Source: Spirochaetota bacterium
GTDB taxonomy: Bacteria; Spirochaetota; Spirochaetia; Treponematales; Treponemataceae
Assembly (NCBI GenBank): GCA_023398165.1
Contig: JAEWSQ010000007.1
Location: 248,001-312,000 of the forward strand
Direction: 5' to 3'
DNA: 64,000 nucleotides
Shown: piece by piece, positions 9,231 to 18,408 of the stretch
Numbering within the stretch: the stretch's first letter is position 1
Layout: each line of letters opens with the position of its first letter
Notes under the pieces: model-generated
Databases searched by the model: none
Told to the model about the DNA's origin: nothing
The model's input: only the letters and a program-made list of their open reading frames with translations
Made by a program: the position numbers and the translations under genes

Positions 9231-10477
9231 TACAGTTGTCCCGCTGTAACTAATTCGTGAGTTCCCTTGCTGATAATACCGAGGTTCAGGCCTCCCTCAT
9301 CGGAGCGGACTGTTTTTGTATAATAGAAGTCCCCGGCACTAATTTTTTCATCATTATCTTTATCAACAATGACATAGACGGTTTTAGTATCGTATTTTCC
9401 TTCATATGTTGAGTTTTTCCAGGTAATACCTTCACCCAGTCCGGAGAAAAGGCCGTGGCGTATTCTTGAACCATTAGAACCGTCTCCTGATGATGACGTT
9501 CTGACTCTTGCAGAGGTTTCACTGTACTGAATAAGTTTTCCGCCGCCTGCATATGCAAGCATTATTACGACATTGTCGTCGGCTGTTGTTCCCTCATCGA
9601 GAGATCCTGATGCAGGTATGCCGTAATTTATCTGTCCTGAGATGCTGCTCATAGAGTGATTCAGTGTTTTCATATAAAGCCTTACCGGATAGGTAGAACC
9701 GGATATGGTTTTTGCTACTGTATTTGAATCAATAAAAGTGTAGATGCTGTTTTCAGTATCGTAGAAGCAGGCCTTATAGGTTATGTCGGAACCAAGCTGG
9801 CTGAATGTTATAGAAGCATCGGGTGTAAAAGGTGTTGTCCCGTCAGCAGCGTAGCGTGGATAGCTTACGGTGACAGATGCTGTCCCTGTAATGGACTGTT
9901 CGTAAGTAATAGAACCTGAAAGCTGGGGAATGCTTACGACGACGTTTACTGCTGTAGTTAATGCAGTATCCGTTGCGGCATCTCGTATTTCTATTTCGAC
10001 TGAAGTCTGCTTTCTTACGCTGGTCATCTCCTGGTATATTACATTTGAAGTGCTGTCAGACATAATAACAGCATGGTTTGTATTTTTTACAAGTCCGAAG
10101 TTTTCATGGTAAAAAAGAAGAAAAACCGGTGTAAAATCTGCGGTCTTTCCGAATTCAGGAGACTTTGATTCCCATACGATTCTTCCAACGGTAAATGATC
10201 CGTCAGTATCTGTACTTGTCTGTCCTATGTAGTGTTCTGTTGTCGCAGGAGAAAACCTTGTTCCTGCAGTCCATCCGGTAAAATCCGCATCCCGCGCAGT
10301 CTCGTCTGTATATGCAAATACCGTGACGTCTGCGATTCCGTCTTTAGGCGAGTTTGTGCTTTCAGCATCAACGACGCGTCCGCTTACTCCTGCAGAAAAA
10401 ACTGAGGAGCAGGAAACTGCCGCCAGTACTAAGATAATTACTATGAGAGAGATACACACATTAATTGTTTTTTTCAT
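9230..10477 (-). CDS. Lipoprotein encoded inside the RND efflux operon
   Basis: 415 residues, not assignable to a named family. It starts with a lipoprotein signal peptide and lipobox (VLAAVSC), so it is probably an anchored lipoprotein. The mature start (SGRVVDAESTNSPKDGIADVTVFAY) resembles the carboxypeptidase-regulatory-like beta-sandwich, followed by more beta-rich sequence. GGAGG precedes the ATG. The gene overlaps the end of the RND pump gene by 17 bases and the start of the TolC-like gene by one, so it is produced with the pump. Its position suggests an accessory periplasmic or outer-membrane pump component, but that is inference. Confidence 0.8.
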   Translation of the reverse strand: MKKTINVCISLIVIILVLAAVSCSSVFSAGVSGRVVDAESTNSPKDGIADVTVFAYTDETARDADFTGWTAGTRFSPATTEHYIGQTSTDTDGSFTVGRIVWESKSPEFGKTADFTPVFLLFYHENFGLVKNTNHAVIMSDSTSNVIYQEMTSVRKQTSVEIEIRDAATDTALTTAVNVVVSIPQLSGSITYEQSITGTASVTVSYPRYAADGTTPFTPDASITFSQLGSDITYKACFYDTENSIYTFIDSNTVAKTISGSTYPVRLYMKTLNHSMSSISGQINYGIPASGSLDEGTTADDNVVIMLAYAGGGKLIQYSETSARVRTSSSGDGSNGSRIRHGLFSGLGEGITWKNSTYEGKYDTKTVYVIVDKDNDEKISAGDFYYTKTVRSDEGGLNLGIISKGTHELVTAGQL

Positions 10478-13400
10478 TTGTTGCCTCCGCAGCTGTTATT
10501 TTACTGCTTTTTAGTATATTTCTTTTTTCGGATACAAAGTATAAAAGAGGAATGATGAAGAGTGTTATGACAGTTGAGCTCAATAATCCGCCTGCGATTG
10601 CCTGACCCAGAGGAGCATACATTTCGGCTCCTTCACCGCTGGAAAATGCCATAGGAACAACTCCAAGCATGGTTGTGAGCGTTGTCATGAAAATCGGTTT
10701 AATGCGGCTTGAGGCGCCTGCAATAACGCTTTCCTCCAGAATATGCATTCTATCATCCGCTGATGAATTTTCATTTTCTTTTTGAGAGCGCAGAAGATTC
10801 ATGTAGTCAATTAAAATTATTCCGCTGTTGACTACAATACCTCCAAGAGAAATAACCCCGAGCATCGCAATTAAGCTCATTGTTGAACCGAAAAGCAGCA
10901 GCCCCAGCACAACGCCTATAATACAGAAAGGAATAGTAGCCATGACAATGAAGGGCTGGCGGAATTTTTCAAACTGCAGAACCATTACAGTATAAACCAG
11001 AAACCATGCTATAAGGAGTCCCGTAATCATCGGTGTTATAGAATCGCTTAAAAGCTCCATCATACCGCCTTCTTCACTTTTAATTCCGGCACTCAGGGGG
11101 TGTTTTTCCAAATAAGATTTCATTCTGCCGTTAACACCGCTGGTATCTTCTGTGGAAAGATAGCCTGATACTGTAATTGTTTTTGCACGGTTTTTTCTGT
11201 TTATCTGCGAAACACTTTCCTCGATGCGTATATCAGCAAGGCTCGAAAAAGAAATTTTATCACCCTGGGAACTAACAATGAACACATTTGCAATGTCGTC
11301 AGGGGTAATGTGTTTTCCTGTTATATCCGACTTCAGCCGAATATTATAGCGCGAGCCGTCGGCGTCATTTTTAAAACGTCCGGCATCAATTCCCTGGAAT
11401 AGAATAGAACTTGTAATTCCCGCTTCATAACTTGTAATTCCAAGGGAGCTTAAATATTCCTGACTCATATCTATAACCATAGTGCTGATGTCGAAGGAGG
11501 TATCAAGGCTTGTTGTTACAATATCGGGATCTTTTGCAAGCACATTCTCTATCTCCCTGGCTGCAGCATACAGCTGATCCATGTTTTCACCGGTCAGTTT
11601 TAAACCGTAACCGCCGCCTCCTGAAACAAAGCCTACAAGTTTATCGAAGCCGCCGTTAGTAACTGACACTTTAGCATCCGGGATGCGGGCGGAAACAATC
11701 TCCTGCATTTGAAGAATTATTTCCTGCACACGTCTGTCGCGTTTTTTAGAAGGCACTAAAACAACGTTTGCATAACACTGATGATTCGCTGCCGCACCTA
11801 TCATACCGTTTTCGCCTCTTCCGGAATAGCATAATATAGTTTCTGCTTCCGGAACATATTCCTCTATAAGATTATATATTTCAATCATTTTTGAATGAGT
11901 CGTTTCAATACTAGTTCCTTTTGAAAAATCGGCTGCAACATAAAACTGTCCGGTATCGGTTGACGGAAGAAAGGTTATTCCCAGCGCCTGCATAATGAAA
12001 ATGCTTATTACTAAAACCGAAATTGCAATGGCGGTAACAAATTTCCATTGTTTTAACGACCACGATAAGGCTTTTCTGTACATCTTTTCAAATTTTGAAA
12101 GCAGGATGTCAAATGCTTTTGCCTTGGTATTTTTAGGTCCTCCTTCCACAAGAAGGATTTTCATCAGGAAGGGAACGACGATTACAGCAACCAGAAATGA
12201 AGCAGACAAAGCCAGAATGAGGGTTATGGAAATATCGCGGAGAACCATTCCTATAAGGCCTGAAAGAAGCGCAATAGGAATGAAAACTGCGATTGTTGTT
12301 GCAGTGCTCGCAAAAATAGATCCGCCTACTTCATCGCTGGCTCTGAATACGGCCGAAGAAACAGTATAAGAGGGTAATCCGTTTTGATCTTTCAGGGAAT
12401 AGTAGCGGTAGACCTGCTCAAGCATAACTATTGAACCGTCAACAATCATTCCGAGCGCTATGACGAGTCCTGAAAGACTCATAAGGTTGAACGTCATCCC
12501 GAAAATTCTCATGCCGGTCAATGTGAAGAGAATAGAAAGCGGAATAGAAATACCTATAATTAGAGTAGCTCTGAAGTCGGAAAGTGAAAGAAGAATAACA
12601 AGTATTGCCATAATAATACCGGTGACGCCGGATGATATAACCGAGCTCAATGACCGGGAAACGGTCTTGCTGTCGTCGCTTAATATGTAGTATGAGACAG
12701 ATCCGTTTGTGTCTATCTTTGTCTGATCAAGAATTTTCTTAATACTGTTCACAACACTGATCGTGTCGCCGTCGGATCTCTTTGTAACGCTCACCACTAT
12801 CAGCGGGTTTTTACCGTCGGTAACATAGTACTCAGGATCGGGGTATGAAAGTTCAACATCGGCGACATCCGACAGCTTAATGGGAACAGAACCGTCGCCA
12901 AAACCCACGGGCAGTCCCCGTATGTCTTCGACCGATTTAAATCCGCCTGAATAACGGACATCAATTGTTCTGCTCTTATACTCGGCATTTCCTACCGGAA
13001 GAGAAATATTTCCATAATTAAGCATCTGGTACACATTGCTCGCCGATATTCCCTTTGCCGCCAAATCATCGAGATGGAGCGTGATGGATAATTCAAGCTC
13101 CCTTCCTCCTGAAACAGAAACTTCTGCAACACCCTCTACTTGGGTTATTAAAGGAGTTAGTTCTTCTTTGATAAATTCTGTAACGCGTGCAGTATCCTTA
13201 CCTCCGTCGACAGTGAAGGTGAGAACGGGGAGCATTCCCGCGCCTCCCACCAGCGCCAGCGGGGATCCTGCAATACTGTCGGGAAGATCGCCTTCAAGCT
13301 GGGTAATCCTGTTGCGGATTTCCGGAAGCTGGTCTTCGGGAACGACCCCGTCCCTGTAGGTTACCGTAATATAGCTTAAGGAATTTGAAGACTGGCTCGA

Positions 13401-13640
13401 TATACTCTTGAAATTAGGAAGCGTCACAAAATTATCTTCAAGTATTTTTGTAATATCTTTTTCGACATCTTCCGCACCTGCACCGGGATACACTGTAAAA
13501 ACAATTACAGAGGGAAGCGATATGTCCCCCATGAACTCTGTTTTTATGCCTGACAGAGAATAGAAACCAAAAACTACAAGAACTATGAGAAGCATTGAAA
13601 TAATTGTCGGATGTTTAACTGCAAAATGAGATATCTTCAT
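10461..13640 (-). CDS. RND-family efflux pump inner-membrane subunit (AcrB/HAE-1 type)
   Basis: 1059 residues, normal for AcrB-type pumps. It has the N-terminal helix (FAVKHPTIISMLLIVLVVFG), two large periplasmic domains, and the conserved TM4 motif ALGMIVDGSIVMLEQV, in which the first proton-relay aspartate of AcrB (D407) is kept and the second is glycine. The late motif GGIVVNSGIILIDYMN and FMTTLTTMLGVVPMA near the C-terminus are characteristic. It exports drugs, dyes or lipids by proton antiport; the substrate is unknown. AAGGA precedes the ATG, three bases after the adaptor stop codon. Confidence 0.95.
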   Translation of the reverse strand: MKISHFAVKHPTIISMLLIVLVVFGFYSLSGIKTEFMGDISLPSVIVFTVYPGAGAEDVEKDITKILEDNFVTLPNFKSISSQSSNSLSYITVTYRDGVVPEDQLPEIRNRITQLEGDLPDSIAGSPLALVGGAGMLPVLTFTVDGGKDTARVTEFIKEELTPLITQVEGVAEVSVSGGRELELSITLHLDDLAAKGISASNVYQMLNYGNISLPVGNAEYKSRTIDVRYSGGFKSVEDIRGLPVGFGDGSVPIKLSDVADVELSYPDPEYYVTDGKNPLIVVSVTKRSDGDTISVVNSIKKILDQTKIDTNGSVSYYILSDDSKTVSRSLSSVISSGVTGIIMAILVILLSLSDFRATLIIGISIPLSILFTLTGMRIFGMTFNLMSLSGLVIALGMIVDGSIVMLEQVYRYYSLKDQNGLPSYTVSSAVFRASDEVGGSIFASTATTIAVFIPIALLSGLIGMVLRDISITLILALSASFLVAVIVVPFLMKILLVEGGPKNTKAKAFDILLSKFEKMYRKALSWSLKQWKFVTAIAISVLVISIFIMQALGITFLPSTDTGQFYVAADFSKGTSIETTHSKMIEIYNLIEEYVPEAETILCYSGRGENGMIGAAANHQCYANVVLVPSKKRDRRVQEIILQMQEIVSARIPDAKVSVTNGGFDKLVGFVSGGGGYGLKLTGENMDQLYAAAREIENVLAKDPDIVTTSLDTSFDISTMVIDMSQEYLSSLGITSYEAGITSSILFQGIDAGRFKNDADGSRYNIRLKSDITGKHITPDDIANVFIVSSQGDKISFSSLADIRIEESVSQINRKNRAKTITVSGYLSTEDTSGVNGRMKSYLEKHPLSAGIKSEEGGMMELLSDSITPMITGLLIAWFLVYTVMVLQFEKFRQPFIVMATIPFCIIGVVLGLLLFGSTMSLIAMLGVISLGGIVVNSGIILIDYMNLLRSQKENENSSADDRMHILEESVIAGASSRIKPIFMTTLTTMLGVVPMAFSSGEGAEMYAPLGQAIAGGLLSSTVITLFIIPLLYFVSEKRNILKSSKITAAEATNEKNN

Positions 13641-13643
13641 CAG

Positions 13644-14747
13644 TTATTCCTTGTTTAATACATAGTTTGACTGAGCCACGGGTTCCCTTACGGTGACCTT
13701 CTGTTTGTCGAAGACAACACCCTGTCCGTCAATAATGAACCATGCATCGGCCAATTCATCGGGTACTATAAAAACATCATCATCCTGTGCTGCAGGTGTA
13801 AAGGAATGATACACCGCACTTCGGGTTTCTTCATCGTAGGTATAACATGAACCGTCAATTTTACGGACGGCATGATTCAGCACCTTTACGTTTTCCCATG
13901 TCCTGTAATGAACGGAAACTTTGACATACATCCCCGGAACAAATTCGCTCAAGTTTTCCTCAAGTTTAAACACAACCTTAAAGACTTTCGATTCGCTTTG
14001 AATATAGGGATCTATAGTGTCTATCTGTGCAGTGGAAACTGCCTGTTCAGTATAGCCTTCTGTCGCAGGCCGTGTAATTGTTGCGTACATGGAATCCTTA
14101 AGCTCGTTGAAGAGTGCAAAATATTTTTCAGGCACATTGAGCCGTACAACAAGATTTGAAAGATCTGCGACTATTGCAAGCGATCCCTGTGTTCCTGCAA
14201 GGGAACCTTCGCTCATTCCTGCAGATATAACCGTTCCTGTTATGGGACTCACAACACGGGTATACCCCAGCTGAAGATTTGCAAGATCATACTGGGCTTT
14301 CGCAGCATCGCGCTGAGCTTTTACTGAATCGTAATTCTGCTGGGTTGTGGCATTAGCCTTATAGAGACTTTCCACGCGTTCAAAAGTGCTCTGATAACCG
14401 AAATAGGCTGCCTTCGCCTGAAGCATAGTCTGTTCAAAGGCTGCATCATCGAGTACAGCAATGAGACTTCCTTTTTCCACCTGAACTCCTGCCTTGACAG
14501 GATATTCAAGAATACGGCCGCCTACCATGGGAACTACAGGAACCATGGATTTTGCCTCAATATAGCCTGATAAGGTAATCGACTCGCTTATTGTCTTCGT
14601 TTCGGGTTTTTGAATAACCACGGCCGGAGGCGGCGCCTCATACGATGGACCTTTTTTATTTGTAATTATCAGTATGAAAATAATAATTCCTGCAGCTGTA
14701 AGGATGAAGGCGGTATAGCGTATAAGTACAGAAATTTTTTTTGTCAT
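13644..14747 (-). CDS. RND efflux periplasmic adaptor (membrane fusion protein)
   Basis: 367 residues from the ATG at 14747, which has AGGAGAC at good spacing; a 60-residue upstream extension of the frame has no ribosome site. An N-terminal transmembrane anchor is followed by the split lipoyl/barrel-sandwich motif (GGRILEYPVKAGVQVEKGSLIAVLDD and VVSPITGTVISAGMSEG) around a coiled-coil hairpin rich in Ala and Gln (AKAAYFGYQSTFERV to AQYDLANLQLGY), then a beta-barrel domain. It joins the RND pump to the TolC-like channel. First gene of the operon and divergent from a TetR gene that probably represses it. Confidence 0.93.
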   Translation of the reverse strand: MTKKISVLIRYTAFILTAAGIIIFILIITNKKGPSYEAPPPAVVIQKPETKTISESITLSGYIEAKSMVPVVPMVGGRILEYPVKAGVQVEKGSLIAVLDDAAFEQTMLQAKAAYFGYQSTFERVESLYKANATTQQNYDSVKAQRDAAKAQYDLANLQLGYTRVVSPITGTVISAGMSEGSLAGTQGSLAIVADLSNLVVRLNVPEKYFALFNELKDSMYATITRPATEGYTEQAVSTAQIDTIDPYIQSESKVFKVVFKLEENLSEFVPGMYVKVSVHYRTWENVKVLNHAVRKIDGSCYTYDEETRSAVYHSFTPAAQDDDVFIVPDELADAWFIIDGQGVVFDKQKVTVREPVAQSNYVLNKE

Positions 14748-14777
14748 GAAAGCGTCTCCTGAAAGTAGAACCTTTTC

Positions 14778-14860
14778 TAAAAAGCAACAATAAGTATATA
14801 AATAAACTATCTGTATAAAAGTAACATAAATTACAAAATTACACAAAGTGTTGCTTTTTA
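14778..14860. promoter_or_regulatory. Divergent tetR/efflux control region with 12-bp inverted repeat
   Basis: TAAAAAGCAACA (14778-14789) and TGTTGCTTTTTA (14849-14860) are exact reverse complements 59 bases apart, so each gene is preceded by the same TGTTGCTTTTTA read toward it. The right copy overlaps the tetR -35 box. The left copy lies between a minus-strand TATACT (14793-14798) and the adaptor start. This fits a pair of binding sites for the TetR protein, although each copy is not itself a palindrome, which is unusual for TetR operators. Confidence 0.5.
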
Positions 14861-14879
14861 TAGGCAGTTGTACTATACT
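14851..14879 (+). promoter_or_regulatory. Promoter of the TetR gene
   Basis: TTGCTT at 14851-14856 and TATACT at 14874-14879 are separated by 17 bases, a good sigma-70-type promoter. The -35 box lies inside the inverted-repeat copy, which fits autorepression. Confidence 0.6.
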
Positions 14880-14951
14880 GCTAATAAAAGATTCTTTCAA
14901 TATCCAAAGAGCAGGAAGTTTGTACAAAAATAGATAAAAGGAGGGGAACTG

Positions 14952-15581
14952 TTGATTTTTGACAAAAAAGATACCGGGGACGATTCCCGGATTAACCGGA
15001 CAAAAGCAGAGTATAAAAGTGCAATACGTTCCCGCCGGCTTATTAAGGAAGCATACGTAGATTTACTAAAAAACTGTGATGCCGGTAAAATCAGCATCAC
15101 TGCAATTGTTCATAAGGCCGACATCAATAGGGGAACTTTTTATGCACATTACAGGGATCCTCAGGATGTTCTTGAAGAGATTACCAATGATTTCCTTGAA
15201 AAATTCCTGCAGCTGCTGCGTGAATTCCAATTTACTCTTTTTTTAAAAGATCCTTTACCGCTTCTTAAAAAATTCTCGCAGTGTTTTGAGACCGATATAG
15301 AATTTTACCGCCGTCTTACTTCAGCTAAAGGCTGTGAACCTTTCATGACAAAGCTTAAAATACTTCTGCTTAACTATATTACAAATGACAGTTCTGTTCC
15401 TGCCAAGGTTAGAATCGACAGTGCTTTTAAAGTGGCAGTAAATTTTTTCTGCAGCGGAATAGTGGCAGTGTATCAGGAGTGGCTGGAGGGAAAGCTTGGT
15501 GAAAATACCGAAGCAATAACAAATACCTTGAATTACATTGTTGTGCAAATGGCAAAGCCGATTGTCGAAGGTCTCATGTAG
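14952..15581 (+). CDS. TetR/AcrR-family transcriptional repressor
   Basis: 209 residues. Start is TTG at 14952, supported by AGGAGGGG ten bases upstream. The N-terminal helix-turn-helix reads ISITAIVHKADINRGTFYAHYRDPQDVLEEI, with the family-typical GTFYxHY recognition end. The C-terminal ~140 residues are helical, as expected for the ligand-binding and dimer domain (TetR_C type with a KMAVNFF-like helix, here FKVAVNFFCSGIVAVYQEWL). It is divergent from the four-gene RND operon and is inferred to repress it and itself, responding to a pump substrate. Confidence 0.92.
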   Translation: MIFDKKDTGDDSRINRTKAEYKSAIRSRRLIKEAYVDLLKNCDAGKISITAIVHKADINRGTFYAHYRDPQDVLEEITNDFLEKFLQLLREFQFTLFLKDPLPLLKKFSQCFETDIEFYRRLTSAKGCEPFMTKLKILLLNYITNDSSVPAKVRIDSAFKVAVNFFCSGIVAVYQEWLEGKLGENTEAITNTLNYIVVQMAKPIVEGLM

Positions 15582-15609
15582 AGAATTTCTTGTAATAAGC
15601 AGAAGGCTA

Positions 15610-16416
15610 TTATATTCCCAGAAGTGCCTTTGCGTTATCATAAAGCACGGCTTTATTTTCTTTATCAGATAAGCCCAGACTTAGAAAGGAACACAGCTCC
15701 TCGTCGTGATTCCACATGGGGAAATCTGTACCGAATAGAAAACGTTCATACCCGTGTACACTGATAATCTTCCTGGCTTTCTCATGAGGCAGTTTCCAAA
15801 GCGAACTTGAAGTATCAAACCATAAATCCTTTCCTGCAAGAAAACGCAGCACATCATCCCATTCAGTATAGCCGCCGAAATGGGGAGCTACCAGTTTAAG
15901 ACGCGGATGTTTTTGAAGTATTTTTAGTATTTTTTCAGGATTGGAATAGTTAAACCTCTTGTCGCCTGCATGAATAACAAGAATCAATCCAAGATCCGAC
16001 ATAAGCTCATAGGCATCATCAAGGCTTTCTGTATCTGCAGGAAATTTTTGAAAGTCGGGGTGAAGTTTTATTCCTCTGAGCCCGAGTGTAACAGCGCGTT
16101 CAATTTCCTCAAGAATACCGGTCTGCCGGGGGTGAATAGAGGCAAATCCGATAAACTTGTGTTCCTTTTTTACTTCCTCTGCAATGAAATCGTTAATTGA
16201 AGCCGCCTGTTCCGGTTTTGTGGCAACTGAGTATACACAGTATTTTTCAACACCGATTACACTGCCTCTTTCAATAAGTTCACTTACAAGTCCATTATTT
16301 CTCACCGGCGCATCATAAAAGAGACCGACGCTTTCGCTTGCTTTTACCGCTATTTTTTCAGGATATATATGGGCATGAAAATCAATAATAGGTGTAGTAA
16401 TCTGAAAATTTTCCGT
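15610..16416 (-). CDS. Amidohydrolase-2 family metal-dependent hydrolase, probable ACG start
   Basis: 268 residues if initiated at ACG (16414-16416). This is the only reading that includes the metal-binding N-terminus IIDFHAHIYPE. The first ordinary start in frame is GTG at 16305, which would delete the HxH. An in-frame TAG lies 18 bases upstream of the ACG, and GGAGG sits six bases before it. Other family marks are LVIHAGD, VAPHFGG and LFGTDFPMW with the catalytic Asp. It is probably a TIM-barrel hydrolase or decarboxylase of unknown substrate. Convergent with the TetR gene. A sequencing error or ATG-to-ACG mutation is the alternative explanation. Confidence 0.8.
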   Translation of the reverse strand, partial: TENFQITTPIIDFHAHIYPEKIAVKASESVGLFYDAPVRNNGLVSELIERGSVIGVEKYCVYSVATKPEQAASINDFIAEEVKKEHKFIGFASIHPRQTGILEEIERAVTLGLRGIKLHPDFQKFPADTESLDDAYELMSDLGLILVIHAGDKRFNYSNPEKILKILQKHPRLKLVAPHFGGYTEWDDVLRFLAGKDLWFDTSSSLWKLPHEKARKIISVHGYERFLFGTDFPMWNHDEELCSFLSLGLSDKENKAVLYDNAKALLGI

Positions 16417-16484
16417 ACAAAGCCTCCACTATGCCCCGTTATACTACTCTTAATAAAGTTTTTGGGCAAGCGATGGTATAATAG

Positions 16485-18407
16485 TTATGAACGTGAGGTT
16501 TTTAGCAGTAAAATAATCTCGCTTCCTGAAAGCGGCTTCGAAATATGGTACCCTTGAAAAAGCGTGCATCCGCACTGTAGAAGGTACTCGTACTGATCCC
16601 TTGTTTCCACTCCTTCTGCAACGACCTTGTAGGCCATCTGAGTAAACATTGCAAAAGTACCTTTTAAAAGCCTTTTCCCTTTAACCGTGCCTATGCTTTC
16701 GTGAATGAGTTCTTTATCGAGTTTAATACTGTCTACAGGTGATCTAATAATTCTTTCCATGTCCGAATACCCTGTACCAAAGCCGTCAATGGCAAAATTT
16801 ACACCGGCGTCTTTAAGTATGTTGATATTTGTATAAAAAGCTGTTTCATTAAAGCGGAGTATGGATTCTGATATCTCAAGACATAAGTGCTCCGGTTCAA
16901 AGCTGCATTCACTGCACAAATCAAGTATTTCTCTTCCCCAATTATTGCTTATACATTGTGATTCCTGCAGTTTCACCTGGAGTTTCCTTATACCAAACGA
17001 GGTCAGCCTTTCCTTAACAAACCACCAAAAGGACTGACGGAAAATAAGGCTGTTTAATTTTTTTGATTTTCCGGTATTATGAGCGGCATCAAAAACATCA
17101 TGCTGCCTTATGCGTTTGTTGTCGCCGGTAGTCATGAAGACAGAAACTTCAAGAGCTGTGTATTGGTTCAATTCCGTATCATAAACCCCCTGATAGCGGA
17201 TATTACAATAGTTGGCGCGGAAAACTTCGTTGAGTTGAGTAATAATATGCGCCCTGTATTTTATGTCGCCAGGCTGAATATCTTTACCATAGAAAATATG
17301 TCTGTTACCGATCTTTCTTGGAAATCGCGATAATAGTTCAATGCGTTCGCTGATATCCTGCATTGTTTGAAAATCCGGAGGATAATGCAGTATAGAGACC
17401 TGTATGGTTATTTCAACTTTAATCGTCTCGAATGTCCAAACCCTTTCAAGCGTATTAACCAGCTCCAGCGCGGTGCTCCCGATACTGGATTTTGCCATGC
17501 TTTTTTTTGGTATGAATGCAAATAAGCCTTCTTCAATACAGAAAATTTCAAAATTGTTATTGCATATTTCGCTTACCCTATGCGAAAAAAGGAGCAGAAG
17601 AGATGAATAGTGCTTGTAGTCAAAAAGTTCCTGTAACACGGGAATATCAGGCGAGCGCATGAGTATTACATAAAAATCATTTTCTTTATCAATACGTTCC
17701 TGTATAAGAAAGTTAAAAACATCTGTTGTATAAAAATGTGTCACGGGATCTGTGTTGTGTTTTATATTCTGTATACTCATGAAAATATAGAGAAAGCAGA
17801 GGGCTCCGGCAAAACTTTCGAGCAGAATGTAGCTCATGTTCATTTGAATTACAATTGCAATTATTGGAATAATGAAGCAGATGAATATGGAGTTTTTAAC
17901 TGCTTGAGAGAGTTTTACTTTTTGAAATATGAATAGAAACACAATTGCAAGTAAATAGATAAATGCAGTCATATAGAGCACTAACACTCCCCAGCTTTTA
18001 CAATACTCACCGCTTGGTGAAATGTAAAAAACAAAACGGGTAAAGGGATTTGTCAGTATGAGCGCCGCGGAGAAAAAGTATGGTATGCAGAGAAGGGAGC
18101 GCGTGATGAGTTTTTTCGGGTACCGGCCGGAAAGGGTCAATACATACGAAAAAACACAGATTGGTATGCTGTTGTGATTAAGGTAAAATACTGTTGTCAG
18201 GACTGCGGCACTGACCGATGATCCTGAAAGAGAGTTAATAATTATAGAACTGAGAAAACCTGCAAGACTTGAAATAACAGAACAAATGAGCATAAACATA
18301 AATAAAACATTCTGCCTAGTGGAAATCTGTTTTTGAGCGGAATACATAAGAAGGGTAACGGATGAGATAATGAATGCCATAATATCAAATTCTATTAAAA
18401 AGTCCAT
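16485..18407 (-). CDS. Membrane protein with degenerate GGDEF and degenerate EAL domains
   Basis: 640 residues. About eight N-terminal membrane helices (1-~205) are followed by a GGDEF-fold region whose signature is replaced by EEGLF, then an EAL domain from ~385. EAL itself is changed to EVS, the Asn-bearing NLS segment is KLQES, and the metal-binding DDFGTGYS reads DGFGTGYS, while the later KLDKELI, EGVET and QGYHISKPL motifs remain. Phosphodiesterase activity is therefore unlikely; a c-di-GMP receptor or partner role is more plausible. GGAGG precedes the ATG, which comes one base after the stop of the upstream EAL gene, so translation is coupled. Confidence 0.9.
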   Translation of the reverse strand: MDFLIEFDIMAFIISSVTLLMYSAQKQISTRQNVLFMFMLICSVISSLAGFLSSIIINSLSGSSVSAAVLTTVFYLNHNSIPICVFSYVLTLSGRYPKKLITRSLLCIPYFFSAALILTNPFTRFVFYISPSGEYCKSWGVLVLYMTAFIYLLAIVFLFIFQKVKLSQAVKNSIFICFIIPIIAIVIQMNMSYILLESFAGALCFLYIFMSIQNIKHNTDPVTHFYTTDVFNFLIQERIDKENDFYVILMRSPDIPVLQELFDYKHYSSLLLLFSHRVSEICNNNFEIFCIEEGLFAFIPKKSMAKSSIGSTALELVNTLERVWTFETIKVEITIQVSILHYPPDFQTMQDISERIELLSRFPRKIGNRHIFYGKDIQPGDIKYRAHIITQLNEVFRANYCNIRYQGVYDTELNQYTALEVSVFMTTGDNKRIRQHDVFDAAHNTGKSKKLNSLIFRQSFWWFVKERLTSFGIRKLQVKLQESQCISNNWGREILDLCSECSFEPEHLCLEISESILRFNETAFYTNINILKDAGVNFAIDGFGTGYSDMERIIRSPVDSIKLDKELIHESIGTVKGKRLLKGTFAMFTQMAYKVVAEGVETRDQYEYLLQCGCTLFQGYHISKPLSGSEIILLLKTSRS

Positions 18408-18408
18408 A

